Assembly: GCA_963714255.1 (NCBI GenBank)
Contig: CAVQNU010000030.1
Coordinates: 1 to 64,000, forward strand
Length of the DNA: 64,000 nt
Reading direction: 5' to 3'
DNA from: Rhodovastum sp963714255
GTDB taxonomy: Bacteria > Pseudomonadota > Alphaproteobacteria > Acetobacterales > Acetobacteraceae
A program made the translations under genes and the position numbers. Positions 16,937 through 24,296 of the stretch are shown here, one piece after another (position 1 is the stretch's first letter; the number at the start of each line of letters is the position of its first letter). Below the pieces are notes generated by a model that made no database searches, was not told the DNA's origin, and saw nothing but the letters and a program-made list of their open reading frames with translations.

Positions 16937-17003
16937 CTAAGTAATGGGGTCAAGGGGGCCACTGCCCCCTTGCGGGTCCAGGGCAGAGCCCTGGCCTTTC
17001 TTC
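16937..17003. repeat. Modular hairpin repeat, copy 4 (half unit)
   Basis: Only the right-hand half is present: CTAAGTAATGGGGTCAAGGG, a second hairpin of CAAGGGGGC/GCCCCCTTG type, GGGTCCAGGGCAGAGCCCTGG and CCTTTCTTC. It is placed between lpxA and lpxI. Confidence 0.85.
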
Positions 17004-17004
17004 T

Positions 17005-17844
17005 ATGACTGCTGCCGCGACGCTAGGGATTCTAGCCGGCGGCGGCACCCTGCCAGGCCGGGTCGCCGCCGCCGCCCAGGCCGCCGGCCGGCAGGTTTTC
17101 CTGGTGGCCCTGGAGGGTTTCGCCGAGCCCGCCGTACTGGCGCCCTTCCCCCATGCCCCGGCCCGCATCGGCGCCGCCGGCCGCATTCTGGACCTGCTGC
17201 GCAGCAATGCCTGTCGCGACCTGGTGCTGGTCGGTCCGGTGCGCCGCCCGTCGCTGCTCGATCTGCGCCCCGATGCCGAGGGCGCCCGCTTGCTCGCCCG
17301 CATCGGCCGCGCGGCGTTCGCCGGCGATGATGGCCTGCTCGCCGCGGTGGTGCGGGTGCTGGGGGAGGAAGGGTTTGCCGTCGTCGGCGCGCATGAGATC
17401 CTCACCGAGGCGGTCGGCCCGAAAGGGTTGTTGTCGCGCACTGGCCCCGACGCCACGGCGCTGACCGACATCGCCCGCGGGGTGGCGGTGACGCGCGCGC
17501 TCGGCGCCGCCGATGTCGGCCAGGGCTGCGTGGTGCAGCAGGGCATCGTGCTGGCGGTGGAGGCGATCGAGGGCACCGACGCCATGCTCGCCCGCGCCGC
17601 CACGCTGCGCCGGCCCGGCCCCGGCGGGGTGCTGGTCAAGCTGGTCAAGCCCGGGCAGGAGCGGCGCGCCGACCTGCCGACGATCGGCATCCGCACCATC
17701 CGCGCCGCCGCCGAGGCCGGGCTGCGCGGGGTGGCGTTCGAGGCCGGCGGCACCATTCTTGCCGAGCGGGACTCCATGGTGGCGGCGGCCGACCAGGCCG
17801 GCCTGTTCCTTCTGGGAGTCGATCCGTCTGAGGGAGAACAATGA
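17005..17844 (+). CDS. lpxI: UDP-2,3-diacylglucosamine pyrophosphatase LpxI
   Basis: 279 residues, matching the DUF1009/LpxI family: LGILAGGGTLPGRVAAAA at the start, FAVVGAHEILTEAVGPKGLL, DVGQGCVVQQGIVLAVEAIEGTDAML and DLPTIGIRTI. It releases UMP to give lipid X, the step done by LpxH in enterics. It sits in the usual alphaproteobacterial position after lpxA, but lpxB, which normally follows, is absent; glyoxalase I comes next with a 4-nt overlap (ATGA). Confidence 0.94.
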   Translation: MTAAATLGILAGGGTLPGRVAAAAQAAGRQVFLVALEGFAEPAVLAPFPHAPARIGAAGRILDLLRSNACRDLVLVGPVRRPSLLDLRPDAEGARLLARIGRAAFAGDDGLLAAVVRVLGEEGFAVVGAHEILTEAVGPKGLLSRTGPDATALTDIARGVAVTRALGAADVGQGCVVQQGIVLAVEAIEGTDAMLARAATLRRPGPGGVLVKLVKPGQERRADLPTIGIRTIRAAAEAGLRGVAFEAGGTILAERDSMVAAADQAGLFLLGVDPSEGEQ

Positions 17845-18242
17845 TGGCCGATAAGTATTCGTTTCTGCACACCATGCTCCGGGTCGGCGACCTGGAGCGC
17901 AGCGTGCGGTTCTACACCGGGCTTCTCGGCATGCGCGAACTGCGCCGCCGCGACGTGCCGGACGGCAAATACACGCTGGTGTTCGTCGGCTACGCGCCGG
18001 AGGAGAGCGGGGCGGCGGTGATCGAGCTGACCTATAATTACGGCGTGGACACATACGACCCCGGCACCGCCTTCGGCCATCTCGCCATCGGCGTGCCGGA
18101 CGTGGCCGCCACCTGCGCCGGCCTGCGCGCGGCCGGGGCGAAGATCACCCGCGAGCCGGGGCCGGTGAAGTTCGGCAGCACCATCATCGCCTTCGTCGAG
18201 GACCCGGATGGCTATAAGATCGAGCTTATTCAGCGTGGCTGA
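17841..18242 (+). CDS. gloA: Glyoxalase I (lactoylglutathione lyase)
   Basis: 133 residues. Metal ligands are in the expected places: His in SFLHTMLRV, Glu in AVIELTYNYG, His in AFGHLAIGV and Glu in YKIELIQR. GLGM-type positions (YTGLLGMRELRR) and the DPDGYKIEL ending are typical. It isomerises the methylglyoxal-glutathione adduct in the cytoplasm. It is translationally coupled to lpxI, an uncommon partner. Confidence 0.95.
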   Translation: MMADKYSFLHTMLRVGDLERSVRFYTGLLGMRELRRRDVPDGKYTLVFVGYAPEESGAAVIELTYNYGVDTYDPGTAFGHLAIGVPDVAATCAGLRAAGAKITREPGPVKFGSTIIAFVEDPDGYKIELIQRG

Positions 18243-18251
18243 CACTCTGCC

Positions 18252-19601
18252 GTGACCGGCTGGGTGGCCACCGCACGCGGTCTGGTGCCGGTGCGGCGGT
18301 CGGTGCGCATTGGTGTGACCGGGCTTGCGCGGGCCGGCAAGACGGCGCTGCTGACCTCGATCGCGGCCAATTTGCTGGCAGCCGGCGCGGGGCTGCCCGT
18401 GCTGCCGGCGCTGACCGCGCGGCTGGCCGGGCGCAGCCTGCGGGTGAGCGTGGCGCCGGCCGGGGCGGCCGACCTGCCGCGCTTTGACACGTCTGCCCAT
18501 CTGGCCGCGCTGGCGCGCGACCCGCCATCCTGGCCCGCGCGCACCCAATCGGTCGGCGCGCTGGCGCTCGATTTGCAGATCGGCCAGCCGGGCGTGCTCG
18601 CCGCCCTGCCGCCGCAGCGGGTGCGGCTGGAGTTGCTGGACTATCCGGGCGAGTGGCTGCTCGATTTGCCGATGCTGGGCCTCGGCTTCGGGGCCTGGTC
18701 GGCGGTCGCCCTGCGGCGGGTGGAGAACCGGCGCGAGGCGGCGGATTTCCTCGCTTTCCTGCGCGCCTTGCCGGAAGTGGCGCCAGCGGATGAGTCGCTG
18801 GCGCGGGAAGGCCATCGCCGCTACCGCGCGCTGCTGCAGCGGTTGCGCGACGAGTCCGGCCTGTCGCTGCTGCAGCCCGGCCGTTTCCTGATGCCCGCGC
18901 CCGGGCCCGAGCCGCCCTGGATGGAATTCTTTCCGGCCGCCGGCGAGGGGCCGCTCACCGAGCTTTTGCGGGAGCGCTACGACGCCTATGTGCTGGCGGT
19001 GCGTGACCAGCTCATGGCCCCGGCGTTCAGCCGGGTCGATCGGCTGGTGGTGCTCGCCGACCTGCTCTCGGCCCTGCATGCCGGCCCGGCGGCGTTTGCC
19101 GACGCCACCGCGGCGCTGGCCGAAGTGGCCGAGGCGTTGCGCTGGGGCGGGCCTGCGCTGCTGCCGGACTGGCTTGCCGCGGTGCTCGGCCTTGGCATCT
19201 CGCGCGTGGCCTTCGCGGCGACCAAATCCGACCACGTGGCCGAGCGGCAGCGCGGCAATCTCGCGGCGCTGGCCGCCGCGGTCACCGCCCTGCCACTGCG
19301 CGGCGGGCTGCGCAGTGCGGCGTTTGCGGTATCCTCGGTGCGCTGCACCGAGGATGTGGTGTGGACGCTGGACGGCCACCCGGTCTCCGCCGTGCGCGGC
19401 CGGGTGGTGGGGGCGGAGCGGGCCGGGCGGTCCTATCCCGGCGAGGTGCCGGACAAGCCGCCGGGGCCCGGGTTCTGGACCCATCCGTTCCTGGCGCTGC
19501 CGGATTTCGAGCCGATCCGCCTGCCGCTGGGCGGCAAGGCGGGCGTGCCGCACGTGAACCTGGATGCGTTGCTGGCTTTTCTGCTGGAGGATGTGTTGTG
19601 A
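18252..19601 (+). CDS. YcjX-family P-loop protein
   Basis: 449 residues from GTG 18252, 9 nt after gloA. A Walker A motif is at about residues 24-31 (GLARAGKT), with RLELLDYPGEWLLDLP as the likely Walker B/switch region and FAATKSDHVAERQR as the TKxD-like base-recognition element. RRAFT-like envelope-stress association is known for E. coli YcjX, where it is induced with phage-shock genes, but its activity is unknown. Its GTG-overlap partner is a YcjF-like membrane protein, as in enterics, though no pspA is nearby. Confidence 0.88.
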   Translation: MTGWVATARGLVPVRRSVRIGVTGLARAGKTALLTSIAANLLAAGAGLPVLPALTARLAGRSLRVSVAPAGAADLPRFDTSAHLAALARDPPSWPARTQSVGALALDLQIGQPGVLAALPPQRVRLELLDYPGEWLLDLPMLGLGFGAWSAVALRRVENRREAADFLAFLRALPEVAPADESLAREGHRRYRALLQRLRDESGLSLLQPGRFLMPAPGPEPPWMEFFPAAGEGPLTELLRERYDAYVLAVRDQLMAPAFSRVDRLVVLADLLSALHAGPAAFADATAALAEVAEALRWGGPALLPDWLAAVLGLGISRVAFAATKSDHVAERQRGNLAALAAAVTALPLRGGLRSAAFAVSSVRCTEDVVWTLDGHPVSAVRGRVVGAERAGRSYPGEVPDKPPGPGFWTHPFLALPDFEPIRLPLGGKAGVPHVNLDALLAFLLEDVL

Positions 19602-20458
19602 CCCGCTCGCGCATCACGCCGCGCTTCGAACTCGAAGACGCCTCCATGGCGCGGATGGAGCCGGAACCGCTGCCGGTGATCGAGCCGCCGCGCGGCCGGA
19701 TGGGGAGCGCCGCTTTGCTGCTGAGCGGGGCGACGGTGCTGGTGACCGGGCTCGCGGTGCTGTCGGCCGGCAATTTCGTCGCCGACGAGTTTGCCCGCTC
19801 GGCCGGGCTGGGCTGGGCCGCGCTGGCGGTGACCGGCGCCGGGTTCGGCCTGATCGGCACCGGGGTGTGGCGCGAACTGTCCGGCCTGTTCGCGCTGAGC
19901 GAAGTGGACCACATCCGCGCCGGGCTGGAGTCCGGCGAGCCGCGCTTCATCGCCGCGGCGGCGCGCGAGTGGCTGGAGGAATTGCCCGACGGTGCGGCGC
20001 TGCTGCCGGTGGTGCAGGCGATGAACGATCCCGACAGCATGCTGGCGCTGCTGCGCACGCAGGTGGTGGCCGGGTTGCAGCAGCGCGCCGACGCGATGGG
20101 GCGCACCGCGGCGATGCAGGTGTTCGCCGCCACCGCGGCGGTGCCCTCGCCGGCGCTGGACGCGCTGGTGGTGGCTTGGCGCGGCATCCGGCTGGTGCGG
20201 GAAATCGCCGAGTTGCACGGGCTGCGGCCGGGCCTGCTGGGCACGATGGCGCTGCTGCGGCGCACGGCGATGTCGGCGGCGGGGGTGGCGGCGGCGGACA
20301 TGGCGATCGACGCGGCGGCGCGGGCGGTGCTGTCCAATCCGCTGTTGCAGCATCTGGCCGGGGATGTCGCGGGGGCGGGGGTGGCGGCGCGGCGGATGGT
20401 GGTGCTGGCTCGGGCTGCGGCGGCGGCTTGCTGTCCCTTGCCGGTGGGGCGGGGGTAA
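19598..20458 (+). CDS. YcjF-family (DUF697-like) inner-membrane protein
   Basis: 286 residues from GTG 19598, overlapping the ycjX-like stop (GTGA). After a short cytoplasmic start there are two hydrophobic segments (AALLLSGATVLVTGLAVLS and LGWAALAVTGAGFGLIGTG), a helical middle, and an Ala-rich helix pair leading to ACCPLPVGRG, which corresponds to the CRP.P ending of the family. Its TAA stop (20456-20458) is the first triplet of repeat copy 5. It is expected to work with the upstream P-loop protein. Confidence 0.85.
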   Translation: MTRSRITPRFELEDASMARMEPEPLPVIEPPRGRMGSAALLLSGATVLVTGLAVLSAGNFVADEFARSAGLGWAALAVTGAGFGLIGTGVWRELSGLFALSEVDHIRAGLESGEPRFIAAAAREWLEELPDGAALLPVVQAMNDPDSMLALLRTQVVAGLQQRADAMGRTAAMQVFAATAAVPSPALDALVVAWRGIRLVREIAELHGLRPGLLGTMALLRRTAMSAAGVAAADMAIDAAARAVLSNPLLQHLAGDVAGAGVAARRMVVLARAAAAACCPLPVGRG

Positions 20459-20590
20459 GGAAGGAAGGCCAGGGCTCTGCCCTGGACCCGCCAGGGGGCA
20501 GTGGCCCCCTGGACCCCGCTACTTAAGTAATGGGTTCCAAGGGGCCACTGCCCCTTGGCGGGTCCAGGGCAGAGCCCTGGCCTTTCTTTC
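20456..20590. repeat. Modular hairpin repeat, copy 5 (mirrored, simple centre)
   Basis: TAAGGAAGGAAGGCCAGGGC opens and GAGCCCTGGCCTTTCTTTCC closes, around an ACTTAAGT centre (20521-20528). Each half has the CCAGGGC hairpin and a CCAGGGGGC or CCAAGGGGC hairpin. This copy shows the undisturbed mirrored form from which copies 1 and 3 differ by their central insert. Confidence 0.9.
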
Positions 20591-20630
20591 CACCCATGCT
20601 ACTGTCGCCCCCTTAGCCCACGGAGACGCC

Positions 20631-21068
20631 GTGTTCGACCACCCCGCCCTGGCGGGCACCCCGCTCCTGCAAGCCGACGAGGACCTCATCGAGGCCGCGC
20701 GCCAGGTGCTGCTGCGGCATTACCGGCCGTTCTGGCACACGGTGGCGGCGGCGCTGCGCAGCGGCGACGGGCGCATCTGGACCGGCGTGCACCTGGGCGC
20801 AACCGTGGGGCGGCTGCAGGTCTGCGCCGAAACGGTGGCGCTCGGCCGGGCGATCCTGGAGGGCGACGGCAGCGTCACCACCGCGGTCGCGGTGCGCCAT
20901 CCCAAGCCGGAAGAAGCGGACCGCGACATCGCCGTGGTTTCGCCCTGCGGCGCCTGCCGCGAATTGATCACCGACTACGCGCCGGATGCGCTGGTGATCG
21001 TGCCGGGGCCGGTGGGGCTGATGAAGCTGCCGGTGCGGGCGCTGCTGGTGTCGCCCTACCGCCGCTGA
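20631..21068 (+). CDS. Cytidine-deaminase-like enzyme
   Basis: 145 residues from GTG 20631 with GGAGA just upstream. Zinc-binding motifs of the tetrameric cytidine deaminase/blasticidin-S deaminase group are present: VCAETVALGRAI (Cys ligand plus catalytic Glu) and SPCGACRELI (P-C-x-x-C). GRIWTGVHLGATVGRLQVC matches the strand before the first motif. It probably deaminates a cytosine nucleoside or a related compound; the exact substrate cannot be told. Its last 13 bases overlap the 3' end of the convergent aminotransferase gene. Confidence 0.82.
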   Translation: MFDHPALAGTPLLQADEDLIEAARQVLLRHYRPFWHTVAAALRSGDGRIWTGVHLGATVGRLQVCAETVALGRAILEGDGSVTTAVAVRHPKPEEADRDIAVVSPCGACRELITDYAPDALVIVPGPVGLMKLPVRALLVSPYRR

Positions 21069-22315
21069 AGCGGCAGCACGCGGGCCAGCGTCTCGGCCAG
21101 ACGCTCGTAATCGGATAATTCGTTGTAGGCCTGCGCCGACAGGCGCAGCCAGATCGCGCCCGACAGCGCGTGCAGCGGCGCGTCGCAACGCGCATCCAAC
21201 AGGCGCTCGCGTATTTCCAGCGCGCGGGCCGGGCTGGCCTCGCCGGCAAGCGGCAGGCGCACCAGGCCCATCGATCCCGCCAGCTCGCCGGTAACGCCGG
21301 CTTCGGCGCCGAGCCGGCGGGCGACCAACGCCGCGGCCTCCGCCGCCAGGGCGGTATTGCGCGCCATCAGCGCGGCGCCGCCGAGTTGTTGGTGAAAAGC
21401 AATGGCATCGGGCACGGCCAGCACGGCGCTGGGATCGCGGGTGCCGGTCCAGTCGAATTCGGCGCGGAACCCCTGGCCGTAGAAATGCGAGATGCTGACC
21501 GGGTGCAGCCCGGCCTGGCGGTGCGGCGCGGCCCACAGGAACGCCGCCCCCTTCGGCGCCATCAACCATTTATGGCAATTGCCGACATACCAGTCGACGC
21601 CGATGGCGGGCAGGTCGAGCGCCACCTGGCCCGGCCCGTGCGCGCCGTCGATCAGCACCGGCACGCCGGCGGCGCGGCAGATTGCGGCCATGCGCGCGAC
21701 CGGCAGCACCAGGGCGCTCGGCGAGGTGATGTGGTCCAGCACCGCAATGCGGGTGCGTGGCGATAGGGCGGCGGCGAGTGCGGAAAGGACTCCCTCCGCG
21801 GTGGTGCCGGGGAAGGGCAGCGGCGCTTCCACCACGCAGGCGCCGGCACGGTTGGCGACGTGGCGGACGATATTGCGCACCGCGCCGTAGACATGGCTGA
21901 GAATCAGAACCTCGTCGCCTTGTTGCAGCGGCAACGAATGCAGCACGGCGTTGCAGCCGGAGGTGGCGTTTTCGATCAGGGCGATGTCGGCCGCTGCGCC
22001 GCCGGTCAGGGCGCCGAGGGCGGCGGCGGCGGCGTGCAGCGCCGCGGGCAGGCGGCGGGCCATGAACGCGCCGGGTTGGGTTTCCATGCGGTGCCGCCAC
22101 GTGCTCTGCGCGGCCAGCACGACGCGCGGCGTGGCGCCGAAGGAGCCATGGTTGACGTTGAGCCAGTTGGGATCGAGCATCCACGCGGGCCGGATGGCGG
22201 CGCCCAGGCCAAGGTTGGTGATGCGGCCCTCCGTTGGTCCGGCCGGTAGGGGCCGATGGACCGCATGCGGTTTTCTGACGGCACATGTCTTGCCGGCGGT
22301 GGCGCTCCAGCGCAA
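21056..22315 (-). CDS. Class V aminotransferase, isopenicillin-N-epimerase-like
   Basis: Up to 419 residues. The PLP lysine is in VGNCHKWLMAPKG, with IDGAHGPGQVALDLP carrying the cofactor-contacting Asp and His. The start LNVNHGSFGATPR and FDWTGTRDPSAVL are typical of the CefD-like group of class V enzymes, whose members racemise, desulfurise or transaminate varied substrates. The in-frame ATG at 22180 would remove a segment (LGAAIRPAWMLDP) that looks conserved, so the longer start is kept. No thiol or beta-lactam genes are nearby and the substrate is unknown. Confidence 0.82.
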   Translation of the reverse strand: MRWSATAGKTCAVRKPHAVHRPLPAGPTEGRITNLGLGAAIRPAWMLDPNWLNVNHGSFGATPRVVLAAQSTWRHRMETQPGAFMARRLPAALHAAAAALGALTGGAAADIALIENATSGCNAVLHSLPLQQGDEVLILSHVYGAVRNIVRHVANRAGACVVEAPLPFPGTTAEGVLSALAAALSPRTRIAVLDHITSPSALVLPVARMAAICRAAGVPVLIDGAHGPGQVALDLPAIGVDWYVGNCHKWLMAPKGAAFLWAAPHRQAGLHPVSISHFYGQGFRAEFDWTGTRDPSAVLAVPDAIAFHQQLGGAALMARNTALAAEAAALVARRLGAEAGVTGELAGSMGLVRLPLAGEASPARALEIRERLLDARCDAPLHALSGAIWLRLSAQAYNELSDYERLAETLARVLPLQRR

Positions 22316-22438
22316 GCGGGACGGTGGAGACTGTCAAGAAAAGAGTATGTTGCGTGTATTTCGGCGCTTCACAGAGAGGTGATTGCGGCATATTAATAGA
22401 AAAGTAACGCACGCGGGGGGCGTGCAGAGGAGGTCCGT

Positions 22439-22681
22439 ATGGCCTGTTCGATCGAGGCACGGGTCGTGGCGATCGATGCAGCGACGGTGTATGTCGCAAC
22501 CGAGGGGCATATCGCGTCATTCCGGCGCGACGCCTTGCCGCCCGAGTGGTGGCGGCGCCTTCGGCATGCCGAGGTGAATTATTCTGTGGCGGCACTGATT
22601 GACCGCAACGGGGCCCCGGCAGCGACCCCGTTCGAAGCGGTGCCGTTCCTGTCCTGGCCGGTGGACCCGGTGAGCCATTAG
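22439..22681 (+). CDS. 80-residue orphan protein with strong ribosome site
   Basis: ATG 22439 follows AGAGGAGGTCCGT, a near-ideal Shine-Dalgarno at good spacing. The product begins MACSIEARVVAIDAATVYVA and ends LSWPVDPVSH. It is predicted soluble, with two beta-like segments (EARVVAID, TVYVATEGHI) and a WW pair in PPEWWRRLRHAE. I do not recognise it; a small OB- or Sm-like fold is conceivable but unproven. It stands alone with non-coding DNA on both sides. Confidence 0.6.
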   Translation: MACSIEARVVAIDAATVYVATEGHIASFRRDALPPEWWRRLRHAEVNYSVAALIDRNGAPAATPFEAVPFLSWPVDPVSH

Positions 22682-23067
22682 GGCGACAGCGACCTGACGG
22701 GCGACCGCCGGCCGGCAAGCCTGCCCGCTGTGACAAAGCAAGCCGGCCTGCCGTGGCAAAGAATGAGAGCGCCCTGACGGGTTAGGGCCGGGGTGGCAGC
22801 GCTTTGGCCCGGTCGGGAAACGATAGAGCGGCCCGCGCCCGCTGAGAGGCTGCCCGCCGGGCCGGGGGACGGCCCTGCCGTGCCGGAAGATCACCCATGA
22901 CAACCCGCACTGGCGCGTTGCCGCCGGATGGTGCAGAAGCACGTCGCTGGCATGGGGAGGTTCGCCCTCTGCCCGGGTTGGATCGCGGCCATACCGCGAC
23001 CGGTTGAGGGGGGGGAGGCGCCGATGCCGCCTGCCGGCATCCATGCGTCAGCAACCGGGGGATAAGG
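22682..23067. other. Intergenic stretch without recognised gene
   Basis: 386 bases of high-GC sequence with many short inverted segments (for example GGCCGGCAAGCC and GGCTTGC pieces around 22710-22755, and CCGCCGGGCCGGGGGACGGC near 22855). No open frame with a good start and no recognised RNA family. It holds the leader of the lipoprotein gene; GGGGGATAAGG lies just before its ATG. Confidence 0.5.
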
Positions 23068-24147
23068 ATGGCCGGAAGGTCCGCCAGTTTTCGCCCATTA
23101 CGCGCCGGGTTTGTACCCGCGGCGCTGCTCGTGCTCGTTTTCGCCGCGCCGGGCTGCTCGCCCGATTTTTCGCCGAACACTTACAATACCGGCGCCGTGC
23201 AGCAGGCCAACAAGGCCGAGCAGGGCGTGGTGGTTGGCGCGCGCCCGGTGGACGTGCGGGTGTCGGGCACCACCGGCGCGGTGGTCGGCGGGGCTGCCGG
23301 CGGCATTGCCGGTGCGCAGGTCGGCACCGGGTCGGCCTCGGCTTTCGGCGCGCTGGGCGGCAGCCTGATCGGCAGCCTGATCGGCACCGGCGTGGAGCAT
23401 GCCGCCGGCGACACCAAGGCGTATGAATATATCGTGCGCAAGGCCAACAAGGAGCTTGTCTCGGTCACCCAGACGGACGATCCGCCGCTGGCGGTGGGGC
23501 AGCGGGTGCTGGTGATCGTCGGGTCGCAGGCGCGCATCGTGCCGGACTACACAGTGGCGCTGCCGCCCGAGGCGCCGGATGTCGCGAAGGAATCGCTGCG
23601 CAATGCCGGTCCGGTGACGCCGGCGGCTGCGCCGGCCGCCGCTGCTGCGCCGGCCGCCGCGGCTGCGCCTGACGCGACGCCGCCACAGGGAGCGCCCCCC
23701 CAGGGAACACCGCCCGCCCAGGGAGCGCCGCCGCAAACAACAGCGTCTGATGCGCCGCCACCTGCCGCCACGGCGGCCACGCCGGCACAGGCTGCGGCGC
23801 CGCCAGCCTCGTCTGCGCCTGCCCAGGCCGCTCCTGCCCAGGCCGCTCCTGCCCAGGCCGCTCCTGCCCAGACTGCTCCTGCCCAGACTGCTCCCGCCTC
23901 GGCTGCGGCTCCCCAGGCTGCCCCCGCCCCGGCCGCCCCCGCACCGGCCGCCCCCGCACCGGCCCAAACGGCCGCGCCGCTTCCAGTGACCACCCCGTCG
24001 CTGCAGACCGTAACCGCCCCGGCGCCAGTTGCGGCGACCACGCAGGCGGCGGCACCCGGCGCGCCGGTGATCCTGGTGCCGACCAAGCTCACACCGCCGT
24101 CCCCGGTGCCGGCCGACAAGCCCGTGGTCACGGTGCCGGCCCAGTAA
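23068..24147 (+). CDS. Glycine-zipper outer-membrane lipoprotein with long Ala/Pro tail
   Basis: 359 residues. A signal sequence ends in a likely lipobox (VFAAPGC, Cys30; Ala rather than Leu at -3). The next part (about 45-155) resembles SlyB/PcP lipoproteins: VQQANKAEQGVVVGARPVDV, glycine-zipper GAVVGGAAGGIAGAQVGTG and GGSLIGSLIGTGVEH, and VTQTDDPPLAVGQRVLVIVG. From residue 185 on it is low-complexity Ala/Pro/Gln with 15-bp tandem DNA repeats. The usual family length is about 155, so the tail more than doubles the protein. It probably spans the periplasm or contacts peptidoglycan; that is inference. Confidence 0.8.
   Translation: MAGRSASFRPLRAGFVPAALLVLVFAAPGCSPDFSPNTYNTGAVQQANKAEQGVVVGARPVDVRVSGTTGAVVGGAAGGIAGAQVGTGSASAFGALGGSLIGSLIGTGVEHAAGDTKAYEYIVRKANKELVSVTQTDDPPLAVGQRVLVIVGSQARIVPDYTVALPPEAPDVAKESLRNAGPVTPAAAPAAAAAPAAAAAPDATPPQGAPPQGTPPAQGAPPQTTASDAPPPAATAATPAQAAAPPASSAPAQAAPAQAAPAQAAPAQTAPAQTAPASAAAPQAAPAPAAPAPAAPAPAQTAAPLPVTTPSLQTVTAPAPVAATTQAAAPGAPVILVPTKLTPPSPVPADKPVVTVPAQ
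23821..23895 (+). repeat. 15-bp coding tandem repeat in the lipoprotein tail
   Basis: Five units in register with the codons: GCCCAGGCCGCTCCT three times, then GCCCAGACTGCTCCT and GCCCAGACTGCTCCC, each encoding A-Q-A/T-A-P. A second, looser 15-bp series (GCCCCCGCACCGGCC) follows near 23930-23965. Copy number could vary between strains. Confidence 0.9.
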
Positions 24148-24162
24148 CGCGGCGCGGCAATG

Positions 24163-24262
24163 GGCCTGCCGGATGCGGGAAACCTGCATGTCCGGTGTGA
24201 TGCACGGGGAGGGGAAACAGGGTGATGCCCGGTGGCACAAGCCATTACCCTCCTCCCCGACG
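24163..24262 (+). mobile_element. Possible group II intron remnant (domains V and VI)
   Basis: CCTGCCGGATGCGGGAAACC followed by TGCATGTCCGGTGTGATG folds like intron domain V: a CCGG stem, a GAAA tetraloop and the two-base bulge before TCCGG. GGGGAGGGG (24207-24215) then pairs with CCCTCCTCCCC (24248-24258) like domain VI. The usual AGC triad reads TGC. No intron-encoded protein is present, so at most this is a short relic. Alternatively it is just the leader hairpin of the ThDP enzyme gene. Confidence 0.45.
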
Positions 24263-24296
24263 CGACCAACCCTTCCTGATGGGTAGCCCGGCAACC

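Noticed and set aside
22682..23067. A structured RNA gene such as RNase P RNA, SRP RNA or a cobalamin riboswitch
   Set aside because: Short inverted segments are present, but none of the conserved blocks of these RNAs could be found.
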